Position numbers and translations under genes: made by a program
Shown: piece by piece, positions 20,094-31,308 of the stretch
Numbering within the stretch: position 1 is the first letter of the stretch
Layout: each line of letters starts with the position of its first letter
Notes under the pieces: generated by a model
Seen by the model: only the letters and a program-made list of their open reading frames with translations
Database searches by the model: none
What the model was told of the DNA's origin: nothing
Assembly (NCBI GenBank): GCA_019918135.1
Contig: WBZZ01003018.1
Span: 48,501 to 112,500, forward strand
Direction: 5' to 3'
Origin: Paulinella micropora
Lineage: Eukaryota; Cercozoa; Imbricatea; Euglyphida; Paulinellidae
DNA length: 64,000 bases

Positions 20094-21690
20094 CTCCGAC
20101 GTGGTGCTCGATTTGCAACATCTTCCCGACAGCAAAGAGGCCAAAAATAGCTGGTTGTTTGCGCAGCGGCGCAACGGGGACGAAACGCCGCGGGCGGTCA
20201 TAGTGCAAAGTCTTCCGGGTGACATCCGCTCTAGAGATCTTGTCACTCGGTTGCTGCTCTTATTGAAAAAACGCACGTCCTGGCTGCACAATGTCAAGAT
20301 CCTCAAATTGCATCTCGGCCAAGGTGGAATGCTCCAGGCTGCAAAGGACCTGTTAATCGACAGCCCGTCGCTGGAAAAGATCACTATAAGTTTCGACAGC
20401 TCTAGGGGATCGTTCAGAGAGTTGAGTTTCTCTGCTATGCCCGCACTGAAACACGTGGAGGTGATCGCGCCCCACCGGCTGGATTCGCTGTACTTTCGAA
20501 ATTGCACATTTCTCCCGTCGTCAGGCCGGAAATGTCTAGAAATTCGTGCATGCGTGGACAAGTGCTATTTCGAGAATATTTAGGTCCACACAGCGCAAGA
20601 ACCTAACTTGCATGTAGACTGGGCGACGATGGCCTTCAACGAAGTAGCAATTTCGAACAGCCCGGGGGTGTCTCTCGCGGGGCTTGCGGATGCCAAAAAG
20701 CCGATCCAGTTAGTACCTCGCAACCAACCCCCGGCGGCCGCGCGATCGTGGTGGCCGTTCGCTGCACAGGAGGACCTGGCTGCCACGATTTTAGACGGCC
20801 AGGCTGATTATACAGTTGTTCTTTCAGCACCTTCTGAAGAGCAGCTCGAGCAAGCGCTGTGCGCCAGGGGGCAGGACAAATTGGTCGTCAAGAACTTCCG
20901 GGGCAGCTGGCCCAAAGTAGAGCCCCAGGCCTGGAGGATATTGGAAATGAAAGACTGCCCGCCCTTCATCTATCAACACGCCGAAACAGTCATTTATACA
21001 AGCTCTGAGGCACAGGATGTCTTATCAATCACGTGCAGTCCAAGAAAAGAGCAGGCAAGCTTCACTGTTAAGTTGGAATGCAAAATTACCCTGCGACTAG
21101 AACTGAAAGCAGACTCGCCCGCGAACAGATAAGTGATACCGTCAGTCCTGGTATGCGAAACACCTCCGCCTCTGATTGTATCGGCAAACCCGCGGGTTCG
21201 CGAACGCCTCACGGTGCAGATAAACTGCGACCCTTGGTCTATAAACGAAACGCGCTTTGCCGCCAGGGTCCATAACTTCCAGACCCTGTTCCTGAACGGT
21301 CTCGAATCCGACATGGACTTGTCCCGGCTAAATGTTAAAATCAGCCGGCTCGTGGTTTTGCTCTCCGACACCAAGGCAGCCCCGTGGTACGAAAATCAGC
21401 GCCGGCCACCCATGGTCACTACCACGTCAGCCCTGTGGAAACCTGGAGCACGCAAGCTCGTCGAGTGTACGAGCAATACGAGCGGCTTCGTCGAGAAAAC
21501 GAGCGGTACGCGCGGTATGATCGTGAAGCACGATGAAATCAAATACTTTGTCGGTATTGAAAAAACCGTAAACTTAGAAGAACCAGTACAAGGGCCGGAC
21601 CTGACGGCGCCGCAATGTTTTCTTCCTGTCGCGATGCCGCCGCACCTGACATTCCAGCGGGGCGGTTTTGCCAATTTTTTTTACGCCTAA
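20059..21690 (+). pseudogene. LRR-like protein in one frame broken by TAG and TAA (copy B)
   Basis: Starting at ATG 20059 the same frame is open for 544 codons except for TAG at 20581-20583 and TAA at 21130-21132. Coding character continues across both stops. The sequence has irregular leucine-rich-repeat-like segments, for example NVKILKLHLG, SPSLEKITISF, FRELSFSAMPALKHVEV, RLDSLYFRNCTF and FQTLFLNGLES. This suggests a solenoid adaptor-type protein (inference). Alternatives are a pseudogene, three separate ORFs or stop-codon readthrough. Both copies share both stops, so they predate the duplication. Confidence 0.5.
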
Positions 21691-21893
21691 GCTACCCTAG
21701 ATTGCGCGACTCCTGCAGGAGTTTCTCACTCTTTTTTTTTTCGTCGTACATGCTAGTTTGTAATTTTTTTTAATAGAGTTTTTTTTTAAAGAAAGAATTG
21801 TGACAACCAAATTTTCTTGCTCGTAGATTTTCCCGTGAGTTTGGGGATACTACCTCGCACGTCCGTTGTTTGCTTTTTTTTTCTCGATTGTTG

Positions 21894-23873
21894 CTACTGG
21901 GGCGGGGTGCCGTAGTCGTCGGCTATGGCCACGACCTTGGTCTTGCAAATGCCAGCGTCCGTCTCGGTGGCTCCGTTCTGGCAGGCGCAGGACCAAGGAA
22001 ACCTCTGTTCACCCACGACGCGGACCAGAGTCGACAGCGTAGACTGGTCGCAGACTAATTCTTTGGTCGGGAGCGGCAACGATTTGTCCGAGGGAAAATC
22101 GCGCCGTTTGCAGCTGCAGCTCCGATCGCCCTCTGGGCGCAGGCACCTGAACTTCTTGTCTACCGCACACAGGCACTTGGCCGGCTTACCGTCGTAGTTG
22201 TAGTAGCAAGTAGCGGACACGTGGCAGGCCGGCGCACAGACGCGGTCCTGGCAGAACCTGCCACCGAAGCCCGCGTCACACTGGCAGGCCTGGCCGTCGG
22301 CCGCTGTGCGCATCGCGGTTTTGTACCGCTCCTCGCGCGCCGCGTGCTTGAGGTAGGCCGGGAGCTGGAAACGATCCACGCGGTACGAAAAGCGGGCGAG
22401 GGGCGGCAGGTGGTCAAAATCGTGCGCCTGGAGCGGAAAAGCGCGCGCCTGCGTGCACCGGCCGCTGCCACTGCACGGCTTGCCTGTGCAGCCACGCCTG
22501 GGCCACAGATCGCTTGAGGCCAGCAGATCGGCCTCGATGGTCGAGCGGGCGGCCTCCTCGTACTGCCCTAGGTACCAGTTCCAGACACACTGCTTGTCGG
22601 CGGTGCTATTGTCGTAACAACCCCCGCGCAGCGTGACGTACTCACAGAACTGTCCGAAGTAGCCGGGGACGCATTTGCCGCACTTGCCCCCGCCGCTAGA
22701 TGCGTTTTGCACGCACACCCCCGACCTGTCGCTGCCGGGCACGAGCAAGCTGGCACGGGGCAGCTCGCAGCCAAAACACTCGCCGCGCTCCACGGTAGCG
22801 CCGGCGGCCCGCTTGCACTCACCCACCTTAGGGCTGTGGAAGCAGCCCTCAGGCGGGATGTTGCAGCTGGCGGGCTGGCCGTAGAGCGAGCTGGTCCAGC
22901 CGTTGCTGACAAAACCCGCGAGCGGTTGCGCCAGGCAGTAGCGCGGGTCGCCCTGCTCGTACAAGTAGCAGTCCTTCCTGGCGCCCCCCGTGAGCATGAA
23001 TTCACCACAGCGACACGTCGCGGCCCTCTCGTCCGCGCGGAAGTCGGCCACGCACACGCCGCGCCCGCTGCAGTCGTCGCCGGTGCCATACAAAAGCTTG
23101 GACTTGCACACGCCGCGCCCATCGATATCGCACGCGTACTGTTGCAGCACGCGCGCCACCCTCGGCTCGCCGCGCTCGTCGTATACCAGCGTGGTGGGGT
23201 CCGTGTTGGGCTTGACCCGGAAGCCGCTGTTGCACTGGCAGCGGCCGTTGCTGCCGCAGATGCCCCGGTCCCAGCCGCAGGGCACGCCGGCGGCATCGCG
23301 CGGCGCCACCGTCGTGTCGGGCACGGACCACGACACCTTAGACTGTGCGTACCAGTCGTAGTCGAACGGCACGGGCTGCGGGCAGCGCGGCTCGAAACAG
23401 CTCTGCCAGTGTCCGTCCACCAGCACCGGCTCGTTGCGCCACAACGGGAAGGACAGGGAAGAGCAGTTGCCACCGCCCGCACTCCAACGATTAGCGCTGT
23501 GCGAGAACGCATCCACTGCCACCCAGTTGCGCCAGTTCCAATACGCCGCAAACTGCCAGGGCCACGTCATGGACAACGTTGCACAGCGAGCGGGTAGCGG
23601 CTCGTGGCCCGTCAGGTCCACTTTCTCTCCCCACGGCGCGTCATAGTCGCATTGGCCGTTCAGGCCGGCACTTAGGACCGCGCCGCCGGACCGGGCCGGC
23701 ACGAAGTAGCGCAGCAGCGTGTGCGACCGCGTCTCGGTTACCGCCACCACGCGCTTACCGCTGCGGCTTGGACTTCCATAGATGACTACGCATCTTTCAA
23801 AGGTCTTATGACCTGGCTGGCGACCGTCATCACCTGGCTCAGACCCTTGGTCGGACATATGCATGAATGTCAT
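21894..23873 (-). CDS. EGF-like Cys-rich protein, 659 residues (copy B)
   Basis: Copy B counterpart of 9700-11679, also fully open. It differs from copy A by at least one residue (SHSAN here, SHGAN in copy A). It stays intact over 660 codons while neighbouring genes are broken, which hints at selection or recent origin. Confidence 0.7.
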   Translation of the reverse strand: MTFMHMSDQGSEPGDDGRQPGHKTFERCVVIYGSPSRSGKRVVAVTETRSHTLLRYFVPARSGGAVLSAGLNGQCDYDAPWGEKVDLTGHEPLPARCATLSMTWPWQFAAYWNWRNWVAVDAFSHSANRWSAGGGNCSSLSFPLWRNEPVLVDGHWQSCFEPRCPQPVPFDYDWYAQSKVSWSVPDTTVAPRDAAGVPCGWDRGICGSNGRCQCNSGFRVKPNTDPTTLVYDERGEPRVARVLQQYACDIDGRGVCKSKLLYGTGDDCSGRGVCVADFRADERAATCRCGEFMLTGGARKDCYLYEQGDPRYCLAQPLAGFVSNGWTSSLYGQPASCNIPPEGCFHSPKVGECKRAAGATVERGECFGCELPRASLLVPGSDRSGVCVQNASSGGGKCGKCVPGYFGQFCEYVTLRGGCYDNSTADKQCVWNWYLGQYEEAARSTIEADLLASSDLWPRRGCTGKPCSGSGRCTQARAFPLQAHDFDHLPPLARFSYRVDRFQLPAYLKHAAREERYKTAMRTAADGQACQCDAGFGGRFCQDRVCAPACHVSATCYYNYDGKPAKCLCAVDKKFRCLRPEGDRSCSCKRRDFPSDKSLPLPTKELVCDQSTLSTLVRVVGEQRFPWSCACQNGATETDAGICKTKVVAIADDYGTPPQ

Positions 23874-23963
23874 GCAGCAATGTTACGCCGTGGCGCAAAT
23901 GGAGGCAGAGTGAGCGCACGAGTCCAGAGTGGAGCAGCTTGGGCAGCGCGGTTATTGCAACGT

Positions 23964-24566
23964 ACAGAAGGCGCCTTTTCCATCACTGACTTTCACCGCA
24001 CTGGGACTTTCAACCAAGGCACTTCGATGTGGGAAGGAGATAGCAAGTGCATAACCATCTGGGGCGATGCGAACCATTGCAAGAGTTCGCGGTTTGGGCG
24101 AGCATGGTTAGTCGCCTCAGCCGGAGTCGGACAAATCGGACAAGGATTATTTCTATCTGAAAAGTGGAAAGATGAAGACGAAGACTTGTTTGTGGCAGAG
24201 TCCGGCGAGGACGCTGCTTCAAGGCGCGAGTTATTCAATTACTTACAAGCTGTGTGAGAAGTGCATAAGGAGACAGGATGTGTGCGCTTTTGTGTTGTCG
24301 GGGATTGTGCGCCTGCTTGCATATGTATTGCCAAAGCCCATTCTCCTACGCCTGGCATGCAGTCTATCTTAGATCTCTATCTGTGGTTGTTTGCCGAGCG
24401 AAGCATAAGTGTGCTTGCGTTTCGCGCCGAACGAAAGCAGTTGTGTGTTGTTGATGCCTTGGCCCGTGGGCAGGTCGAGAAGGCGGCGCGCCTTCTAGCG
24501 AGCGAAAGATCTTTAAATCTTGGTTCGAGGGTCACCCGGCTGCCGAGACCGCAAGCTGGCTGGTGA
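23964..24566 (+). pseudogene. DIRS-like RNase H, 5'-truncated with TGA (copy B)
   Basis: Copy B counterpart of 11770-12372, with the same TGA (24255-24257). Confidence 0.5.
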
Positions 24567-25564
24567 ACGAAGCTGTGGGCTACCTGGAATGCGGATTAGC
24601 TTACAATACATCTCGTAGCTACACATCGGGAGTTAACCGTCTGAAGGCATTCGCAGAGACATTCGCTTCCGATACGTGGGCGATCCGATGGTGGGAACCG
24701 GACCCGGCCCTTCTGATCTTGTTCATGACTTACGTCATTGGACAGATATCCGTAGGGTCATTGAAAGTATATCTGTATGGCATCCGCAATTTTTGCTTAG
24801 CTCACGGACAGGCTGACCCTTTGCGGAATTACCATGTCGAAAGATGCTGGAGGGGCATTAAGCGTAGTAAAAGAAAGGGCAAGGACAATCGTCTGACTTT
24901 GACCATCGATCTCCTCGAGAAAGCAGCATCTTTTGCGGTGGAACAATTAGCTGGGAGTTTGAGTCCGCGGGCAAAGCACGACCTCATCGTCCTCTGCACC
25001 ATCATGGTATGGGGAGTGTTCGGTCTTTTTAGAATAGGAGAATTAGTTATCTCTGGGCCCAAGCGGTATGCCCGAGTTTTGAGGCGCTCGCACTGTGCGC
25101 TTGCGGAAGATGGGGGCGAGACTTTCTTACGCATAAATTTAGACGGTTCGAAGACAGACCCGTTCAGGGGGGGTGTAGATGTATGGTTGGCCAACCTAAG
25201 CTGTATGATGCTTTCTCCTGTTTTCTGGTTTCATCGTCTGGAATCTTCTGCGCTTTCTGTTGGGCTGAATCGAGGCAAGGCGCAGCCAATGTTTCGATGG
25301 GCGGATGGAATTTCAGTTGAGAGAACTCGTTTCGTTGCTGATGCGCGGACTTTGCTTGCGCGAACGGGTGTTGATGACGGCACAAGGTTCAATGGGATAT
25401 CGTTGCGCAGGGGAGGTGCGAAATCTTTGAAGCTGGCTGGTGCCTCAGACATTGCGATCATGAGAGCCGGCCGTTGGTCCTCAGACTGTTTTCGACGCTA
25501 TATCGAGACTCCTCGGGATGAGATTCTACAGGAGCAACGCAATATTTTGGACTCTTTCAAGTAG
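24563..25564 (+). CDS. tyrosine recombinase, DIRS/Crypton-like (copy B, intact)
   Basis: The open frame gives 333 residues from a GTG at 24563. The coding frame continues upstream, overlapping the RNase H ORF, so the true start is unclear. Residues 1-110 form a core-binding domain (NTSRSYTSGVNRLKAF). The catalytic domain shows Arg157 (FRIGEL), Lys197 (GSKTDPFRGG), Arg282 (ISLRRGGAKSL), Trp305 (AGRWSSD) and the nucleophile Tyr313 (RRYIE). Position 279 of the H-x-x-R box is Ile rather than His. KTDPFR and the GRW box match the YR family of DIRS and Crypton elements, which cut and join DNA circles. Placement after an RNase H favours DIRS. Confidence 0.85.
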   Translation: MNEAVGYLECGLAYNTSRSYTSGVNRLKAFAETFASDTWAIRWWEPDPALLILFMTYVIGQISVGSLKVYLYGIRNFCLAHGQADPLRNYHVERCWRGIKRSKRKGKDNRLTLTIDLLEKAASFAVEQLAGSLSPRAKHDLIVLCTIMVWGVFGLFRIGELVISGPKRYARVLRRSHCALAEDGGETFLRINLDGSKTDPFRGGVDVWLANLSCMMLSPVFWFHRLESSALSVGLNRGKAQPMFRWADGISVERTRFVADARTLLARTGVDDGTRFNGISLRRGGAKSLKLAGASDIAIMRAGRWSSDCFRRYIETPRDEILQEQRNILDSFK

Positions 25565-25769
25565 AGACATTTGCCCTGGGTGGGCCATGGGTAGTGCCGG
25601 GTGGCTTTATCCGGCTAGGACTATAGCTTTGTAAATTCTTTGCTTCGTCCTAAACCCGTTATGTACGTCTAGTACATTTTGCTTTGCTTCACCCGGCATG
25701 GGCAAGCTGTCTCTCTAGTCCATTGTCTTTAAATTAAATTTGGCTTTCGACCTTATGTTAGAGTATAAC

Positions 25770-25874
25770 ATGGCAGACCTGAATACAAAGCCTGTGGGGA
25801 AGCAACCTTTTGAGTGGAAGCGTGACCAGATTCGCAACGGGACATTCTCAACTGACTTTGCTAAGAAGGGTTAG
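25770..25874 (+). CDS. 34-residue ORF, possible first gag exon (copy B)
   Basis: Copy B counterpart of 13573-13677. Confidence 0.3.
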   Translation: MADLNTKPVGKQPFEWKRDQIRNGTFSTDFAKKG

Positions 25875-26351
25875 TCTATCGCTGTCCCTATCTCTGTTTC
25901 TCTCTGACTTGTGGCAATAATGTAATAGGATCACTATTATAAGTTATCGACTATGACACAGTTGCCGGTAACATTGTAAGTTCTAACTTCTTGTTGATGT
26001 TACTTCCCAATCATGTTCAAGTTATTTTATAGTTAAGTACAAGTTGCTCTCTCATTCTTTCATGAGATAGTTGTCACTAATATTACTTTTCATACTGCCT
26101 GATCTAAGGGGAGCTAAGAGTATTGACATACCATTAGTTAGTAAATCAGTCATATTAATCACTAGGCCGGTCAGCCGGTAGTTACTAATTGGCATTCAGT
26201 GCCTGATGAAAGGGAAGTTGACCATATACCATAATCAGTATAAGTATCAGTGATATATTGTTTTATTGTTAGTCTTGCGATTACCTCCATCTAATCTTGT
26301 TATCATTACCATTAAAGTTATTCAGTTCTCGCATTTCAGTAGAACCACAAA

Positions 26352-26999
26352 GTGTCCTTTAAAGTTACCCGGTATTATATAGATTGTTACATCTATCAGA
26401 GACAGCTGTCATGTCACTATCAGCAAACAGTGCGAGGCAACATTGACAGTCACGGGGTTAGGTGTTCATGGAGGTTGGGGGCGGCAAGGAAGGGAGTGCA
26501 AGGTGGAAAGTGTGCTTCTAGACTAGTCGACCACGACTTCTGTGGTCTCCATCTTGACCAAGAGAGAAAAAGGGAAGAAATATTAGCTCAGTACAGAGAG
26601 AAGCTGAACTTAGGATTACTTCCCCCTCATGATGCCATGTTCTATGAACCTGCCACCTTGTTCACTCATATCGGGTTGTGGTCATCTACGTTATGTCCGA
26701 CTAAAGCAAAGCGAAATCCGCCCGAGAACGGGTATAGTTGCTATGAAATAATAACTGCATATTTGAAAGTATCAAAAGACCCGTTTAATTTCTTGTATAT
26801 GAAAGTGGAAGACCGCACGACAATGCAGGAGGATATGAAGAAATGGCACGAGAGTAGATACGCACACATACCACCAGAACAACGACCTATTCTTAAATAT
26901 GGTAAGTTAGACTATAAGACTTTTTTTAGAGATGTTTTATCTCAACATGAGGGCAAACTAACAACATTAAAAGATATGTATGATAGGTTTCATATGTAA
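26352..26999 (+). CDS. viral-type ORF with N-terminal C/H motif crossing the duplication edge
   Basis: The frame is open for 215 codons and runs across the right edge of the duplication at 26630. The upstream part has the C-x15-C-x9-C-x2-H motif shared with 14155-14433. The downstream part begins at an ATG (26637) and gives a 120-residue product, MFYEPATLFTHIGLW... with a Lys/Tyr-rich C-terminus. Either the full 215 codons are one gene, with the breakpoint inside it, or the gene starts at 26637. It converges with a minus-strand pseudogene, overlapping it by about ten bases. No family is recognised; composition fits the AT-rich viral segment. Confidence 0.5.
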   Translation: MSFKVTRYYIDCYIYQRQLSCHYQQTVRGNIDSHGVRCSWRLGAARKGVQGGKCASRLVDHDFCGLHLDQERKREEILAQYREKLNLGLLPPHDAMFYEPATLFTHIGLWSSTLCPTKAKRNPPENGYSCYEIITAYLKVSKDPFNFLYMKVEDRTTMQEDMKKWHESRYAHIPPEQRPILKYGKLDYKTFFRDVLSQHEGKLTTLKDMYDRFHM

Positions 27000-27640
27000 T
27001 CGGCGGTTAGTGCTATATCTCTTATAACATTAATTTTGAAAAATGATGGGTTAAATGAAACAGGCTTGTCGGAGTTTCTTGATTTATAATAAACATTCAA
27101 TGAAATGTTCGCGCCTTCTGCACAGGTTACAGGAACTCTGTTAGTTGGATAAGTTTCAATACGACCCGTTTTTTTAACCGTTTGTCCGCTTATATCATTA
27201 CTAGGAGCCGTAATCTGCCATGCTCAAAGAACTTGTGTTGTGGTTGTTTTTTGAACAATCCATTTGCAACTATATTCTTCATTAGTAAAAGCAGGAAAAT
27301 AATCGGTTATCTCTGTATCAAGACTATAAGCATATTTGCCATCATCAAAATAGAATTGAAATTGAAAGGAACCATTGCCCACTGGATTTGCCGCCATTGT
27401 TAAACAGCCCGAACAAGAAACAATTATGGATTGACCAGCTGCTAAATTGGATATTGTTTTGCTACCAACTCCCGATATGTCAAGAGTTGTAAATGACAGT
27501 CATTGCGGATCTGAGTGCTGTAGAGTTATACACATTTTGATTAGCAGTGACAGCAATAGTTTTAGTATCTACTGACTGCTGTTCTTGCGATCGGCCGAAT
27601 ATATTCAGTTTTTTAAGACTAAATATATATTCTACAATAT
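26990..27640 (-). pseudogene. minus-strand viral-type protein, broken by frameshift and TGA
   Basis: Reading the minus strand there is clear coding character in two pieces. The upstream piece (about 27640 to 27482) includes QQSVDTKTIAVTANQNVYNS. A one-base frameshift near 27485 leads into ISGVGSKTISNLAAGQS, then a Phe/Tyr-rich stretch, then TTTTQVL followed by TGA (27224-27226). Reading beyond that continues to a TGA at 26990-26992. The beta-rich Thr/Ser/Asn composition resembles a structural or receptor-binding protein; this is inference. It is divergent from the tail-fibre-like gene. Confidence 0.5.
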
Positions 27641-27659
27641 AAAATAATTCTATTAAATT

Positions 27660-30600
27660 ATGAACCATTTGGGCAATCCATGGACATATCATTTTTACGG
27701 CTCTGTCATAGTGGATGAGGATTTAGAAATTAATGGCGTATTATATGGTGATCACATTGAAGCAAAATCAATACAAGCAAAGACGGACGACATAACAATA
27801 TCATCGCGAAATAATAACTCCTCTTTGTTGATATCTGATACTGGTTATGTGTCAATTAATAACGAATACGATTTACCATTAGCGGACGGCACGGCTAATC
27901 AAGTATTAAAAACAGATGGGTTGGGCAATACTTCATTTGCTACATTATCTTCAAGTTACATAAGCGACTTTGAATTAGATAAATTAACGGATGTAACAAT
28001 AACAAGCACACCCAACAGCAATCAATTGCTTATTTATAGCGCAGGGCAATGGAGATATACGACATCACTCTTTCTAAAATTAGATGGAATTTTCAATATG
28101 ACGGGAACATTAAATATGGGAGGGCAAAGCATAACAAATGTAAATCTTGTTGATGGCATTGATGTTTCTGTTCTTGATGGCTCGGTGGTTAAACTAACAG
28201 GAGACCAAACCATAGCAGGGGCTAAAATATTTATTGACAAAATATCAACATGGTATGGGAAACCAATAATCATAGGCAGATCAACAAAAGGAATGGGTGC
28301 GACTGGTGGTTTAGAATTGTATGGTAATTATGGTGATTTCACTGGTGGTGCGCATATGCAAGCAATTACATCACAAGACAATTATCATACTTTTTCATTA
28401 ATCAATTTACAGCACGATACTATAAGTTTAGCCTTTGATGCTTATATGGGTTCTGTTGGATGGGAATCAAGTTACGCAAATTCAAACTTTATGATTTATA
28501 AATATGATGACAAATTTAAAATTTTATATGGTAGTGGAAATGTCGTTGGAGACCCCGTTTTCTGGGCTACAGCCATAGAAATTGACACAGCATGTTTATT
28601 AACCGCGAAAGCAATAACAGCGAGTGGATTAATAACGGCAAATGCGGGATTGAATATGGGAGGGCAAAGTATAACGAATGTTAATTTGGTTGATGGTGTT
28701 GATGTTTCTGTTCTTGATACTTCGGTGGTTACATTAACAGGAGACCAAACCATAGGAGGAATTAAAACATTTAACAGTATAATACATGCGAGTGCGGGGA
28801 TTGATATGAAAAGCCAAAGCATAACAAATGTTAATCTTGTTGATGGTGTTGAGTTTCTGTTCTTGATACTTCGGTGGTTAAACTAACAGGAGACCAAACC
28901 ATAGCAGGAAATAAAAAAATTACATCAACTTTAGAAGTAAGTGGTTCATCCAATCCTACTTCTTTTGATGGTATTGGCATAGCCTTTGATACAAAAATAG
29001 GAATGATTGCATCACAAAAAACAGCAACAGCGACTTGGTATCCGATACAAATAACTGGTTCATATGTAGAGTTATATTCAGGTAATACTTTAATTATAAC
29101 CGCAACTGGAACAAAATTAAGTTTGAATAACAACAAAATAACAAACTTAGCCGACCCTTCCGCTTCAACAGATGGAGCAAATAAAAGTTATGTTGATACA
29201 AAAGACTGGCAAAATGTGAAACTAACAGGAAACCAAACCATAGCAGGAATTAAGACATATAGCAGTGGTGTTGAAATTACTGGGAATTCAATCAATTCAA
29301 CAACAAAGGGAACATTCATTGTTTTCAATTCTACCAGTAATATTGGGTCTATTGCTAAGTTGGATATGAACACGGCAACATATTACAACTTTGAAATTTA
29401 AGCGAAAAAAATAAGTTTTATTATTGATGGGACGATTGTTTCGTGGTTTAATGCTACTGGCTTAGATTGTAATAGTAGTCGGATTGTTAATCTAGGAGCA
29501 CCAGAAAATGCAAATGAAGCGGTAAATAGGCAATATCTGGATGATAATTGTGTGAAACTAACAGGAGACCAAACAATAACAGGAATTAAAACATTCAACG
29601 GGACGAGCACTACGATAAAATATCTAACTTTAACACAAACGGCTGATTTTAATAATCAAGTTATCATTAATGGTGGAAATATAACATATAATGGGGCGAG
29701 GATATTACACCAAAATGGAGGAGATATATTCTTTTCACAGACATCAGGTGATTATCAATATTTCTTATTTACTCTAAATACTGCTACAAGTGGAACCGCG
29801 AACCAAAGAGGTTATGTATTAACGAATGTAGCATTTGATGTAAAAGGAGCAGGTCTTTATATTTCAAAACTTTTGGATAATAAAAGTGCTTCATCTGACA
29901 TTGTCCGTTTTAACAATGCTGGTGATATGCGGTTTTATGGGGAATTAGATATGAACTCAAACAACATAACAAGTGCTGGAACAATAACGGGAACATCAAT
30001 CACTTCAACTGCTGGCATGACTACAACAACATTAACGGCAAACGATAAAATAACAACAGCAACAGGCAAACCAATAATTATAGGAAACACAACAAAAGGA
30101 ATAGGTACGACAGCGGGTTTAGAATTGTATGGGACTTTTAATAATAATACTGCTCGAGCGCATATACAAGCGATTACAACAGAAGATATATATCCTACAT
30201 TTGGACTATTTAATTTAGGACATAATAGCATAAATATGGGTTTTGATGCTTATTTAGATGGCGCGGGATGGAAATCAAGTTATGCGAGTTCAAACTTTTT
30301 AATTAATAAATTTTTCAACAAACTTAGATTTTTGTATGATAGCGGGAAAAGTGTTGGGGCTGCTGTTCTTTGGTCGGTGGCTCTTGAACTTGATACAGCA
30401 GGCTTATTAACAACAAAGGCAATAACGGCGAGTGGGGTGATAACGGCAAATGCGGGGATATCAACAACAACATTAACAGCAAGTGGATTAATAACGGCGA
30501 ATGCGGGAATTACATATTCTGGGTTGCTAACGACCACAACTAATAATGGAGCGAAAATAGGAATTCAAGGACAAACAGACGGGACGAATGCGAGAGGAAT

Positions 30601-31308
30601 ATTTGTATGTGATACTGCTGATTCCGCATGGGGGATTTATATGTCTCAGTCTGAGCAAATAAAGCATTAAATGGAGGAACAGCACCAGCAGGAGGAGTAG
30701 GCGGAGGATTAACTTCTTATGCTTTTAGATTTAGAGTGAATAATTCTTCAACGAGTGGGTTCATATGGGAGAATAGTTCAAATACTGCTTTAATGTCTTT
30801 GAAAGCAAGCGATGGACAATTATGGGTATTGTCTCATCCAATTCAATATTCAGACAGGAGAAAAGAAGAAGATATAAAGGAATGCTTAGGCTTAGATTTT
30901 ATTAATAAGTTAAATCCAGTCTGCTATCGTATGATTGATGATAAAAAATGTAGGACTGGCTTAACAGCACAAGAATTAGAGGACATACTAACAGAAATGA
31001 ATATGCTAGATTTTGGCGGTTTTATAAAAGAAACAATTATGGTTCCGTGTCTAAAGCAAAGAAAAGAATGCGAATTGAAAGGTGCGAGTGTTAATCCAGA
31101 AGATGTTAAATGTGTTGCTAATGGAGATGTCGGTTATGGTATAGGTTATTCCGAGTTTATCGCCCCGTTAATTAAGGCTACACAGGAGTTATAGGAAAAG
31201 GTAGTTAATTTAGAAAAAGAAAATAAAACTTTACTTAATATACTACAAGTCCAAACCAACCAATTAGCAGAAATACGAGCAGTCGTTTTTTCAAATGTCA
31301 AACAATAA
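27660..31308 (+). pseudogene. tail-fibre-like protein with C-terminal S74-type chaperone domain
   Basis: It starts at ATG 27660. The segments are 27660-28886, 28874-29401, 29402-30670 and about 30670-31308. One-base frameshifts lie near 28854 and 30665, and stops are TAA at 29399-29401 and TAG at 31192-31194. A motif LTGDQTI(A/G/T)G-x-K recurs five times, and SITNVNLVDG several times, as in fibrous trimeric phage-tail-like proteins. The end has YSDRRKEEDIKECLGLDFINKLNPV and GLTAQELEDIL, the intramolecular chaperone of endosialidase-type fibres (peptidase S74), then a coiled coil. Intact, it would fold as a trimer and cleave off the chaperone. The last bases overlap the next gene. Confidence 0.75.

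Larger units (their letters stand above)
14434..26630 (+). repeat. 12.2-kb tandem duplication, copy B
   Basis: This is the second direct copy of 2246-14433, longer by about nine bases through small indels. It keeps intact versions of the C-rich viral protein, the first ORF of the LRR-like cluster and the tyrosine recombinase. After 26630 the sequence continues into unique viral DNA, so copy B keeps the original right-hand context and copy A the original left-hand context. Confidence 0.95.
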
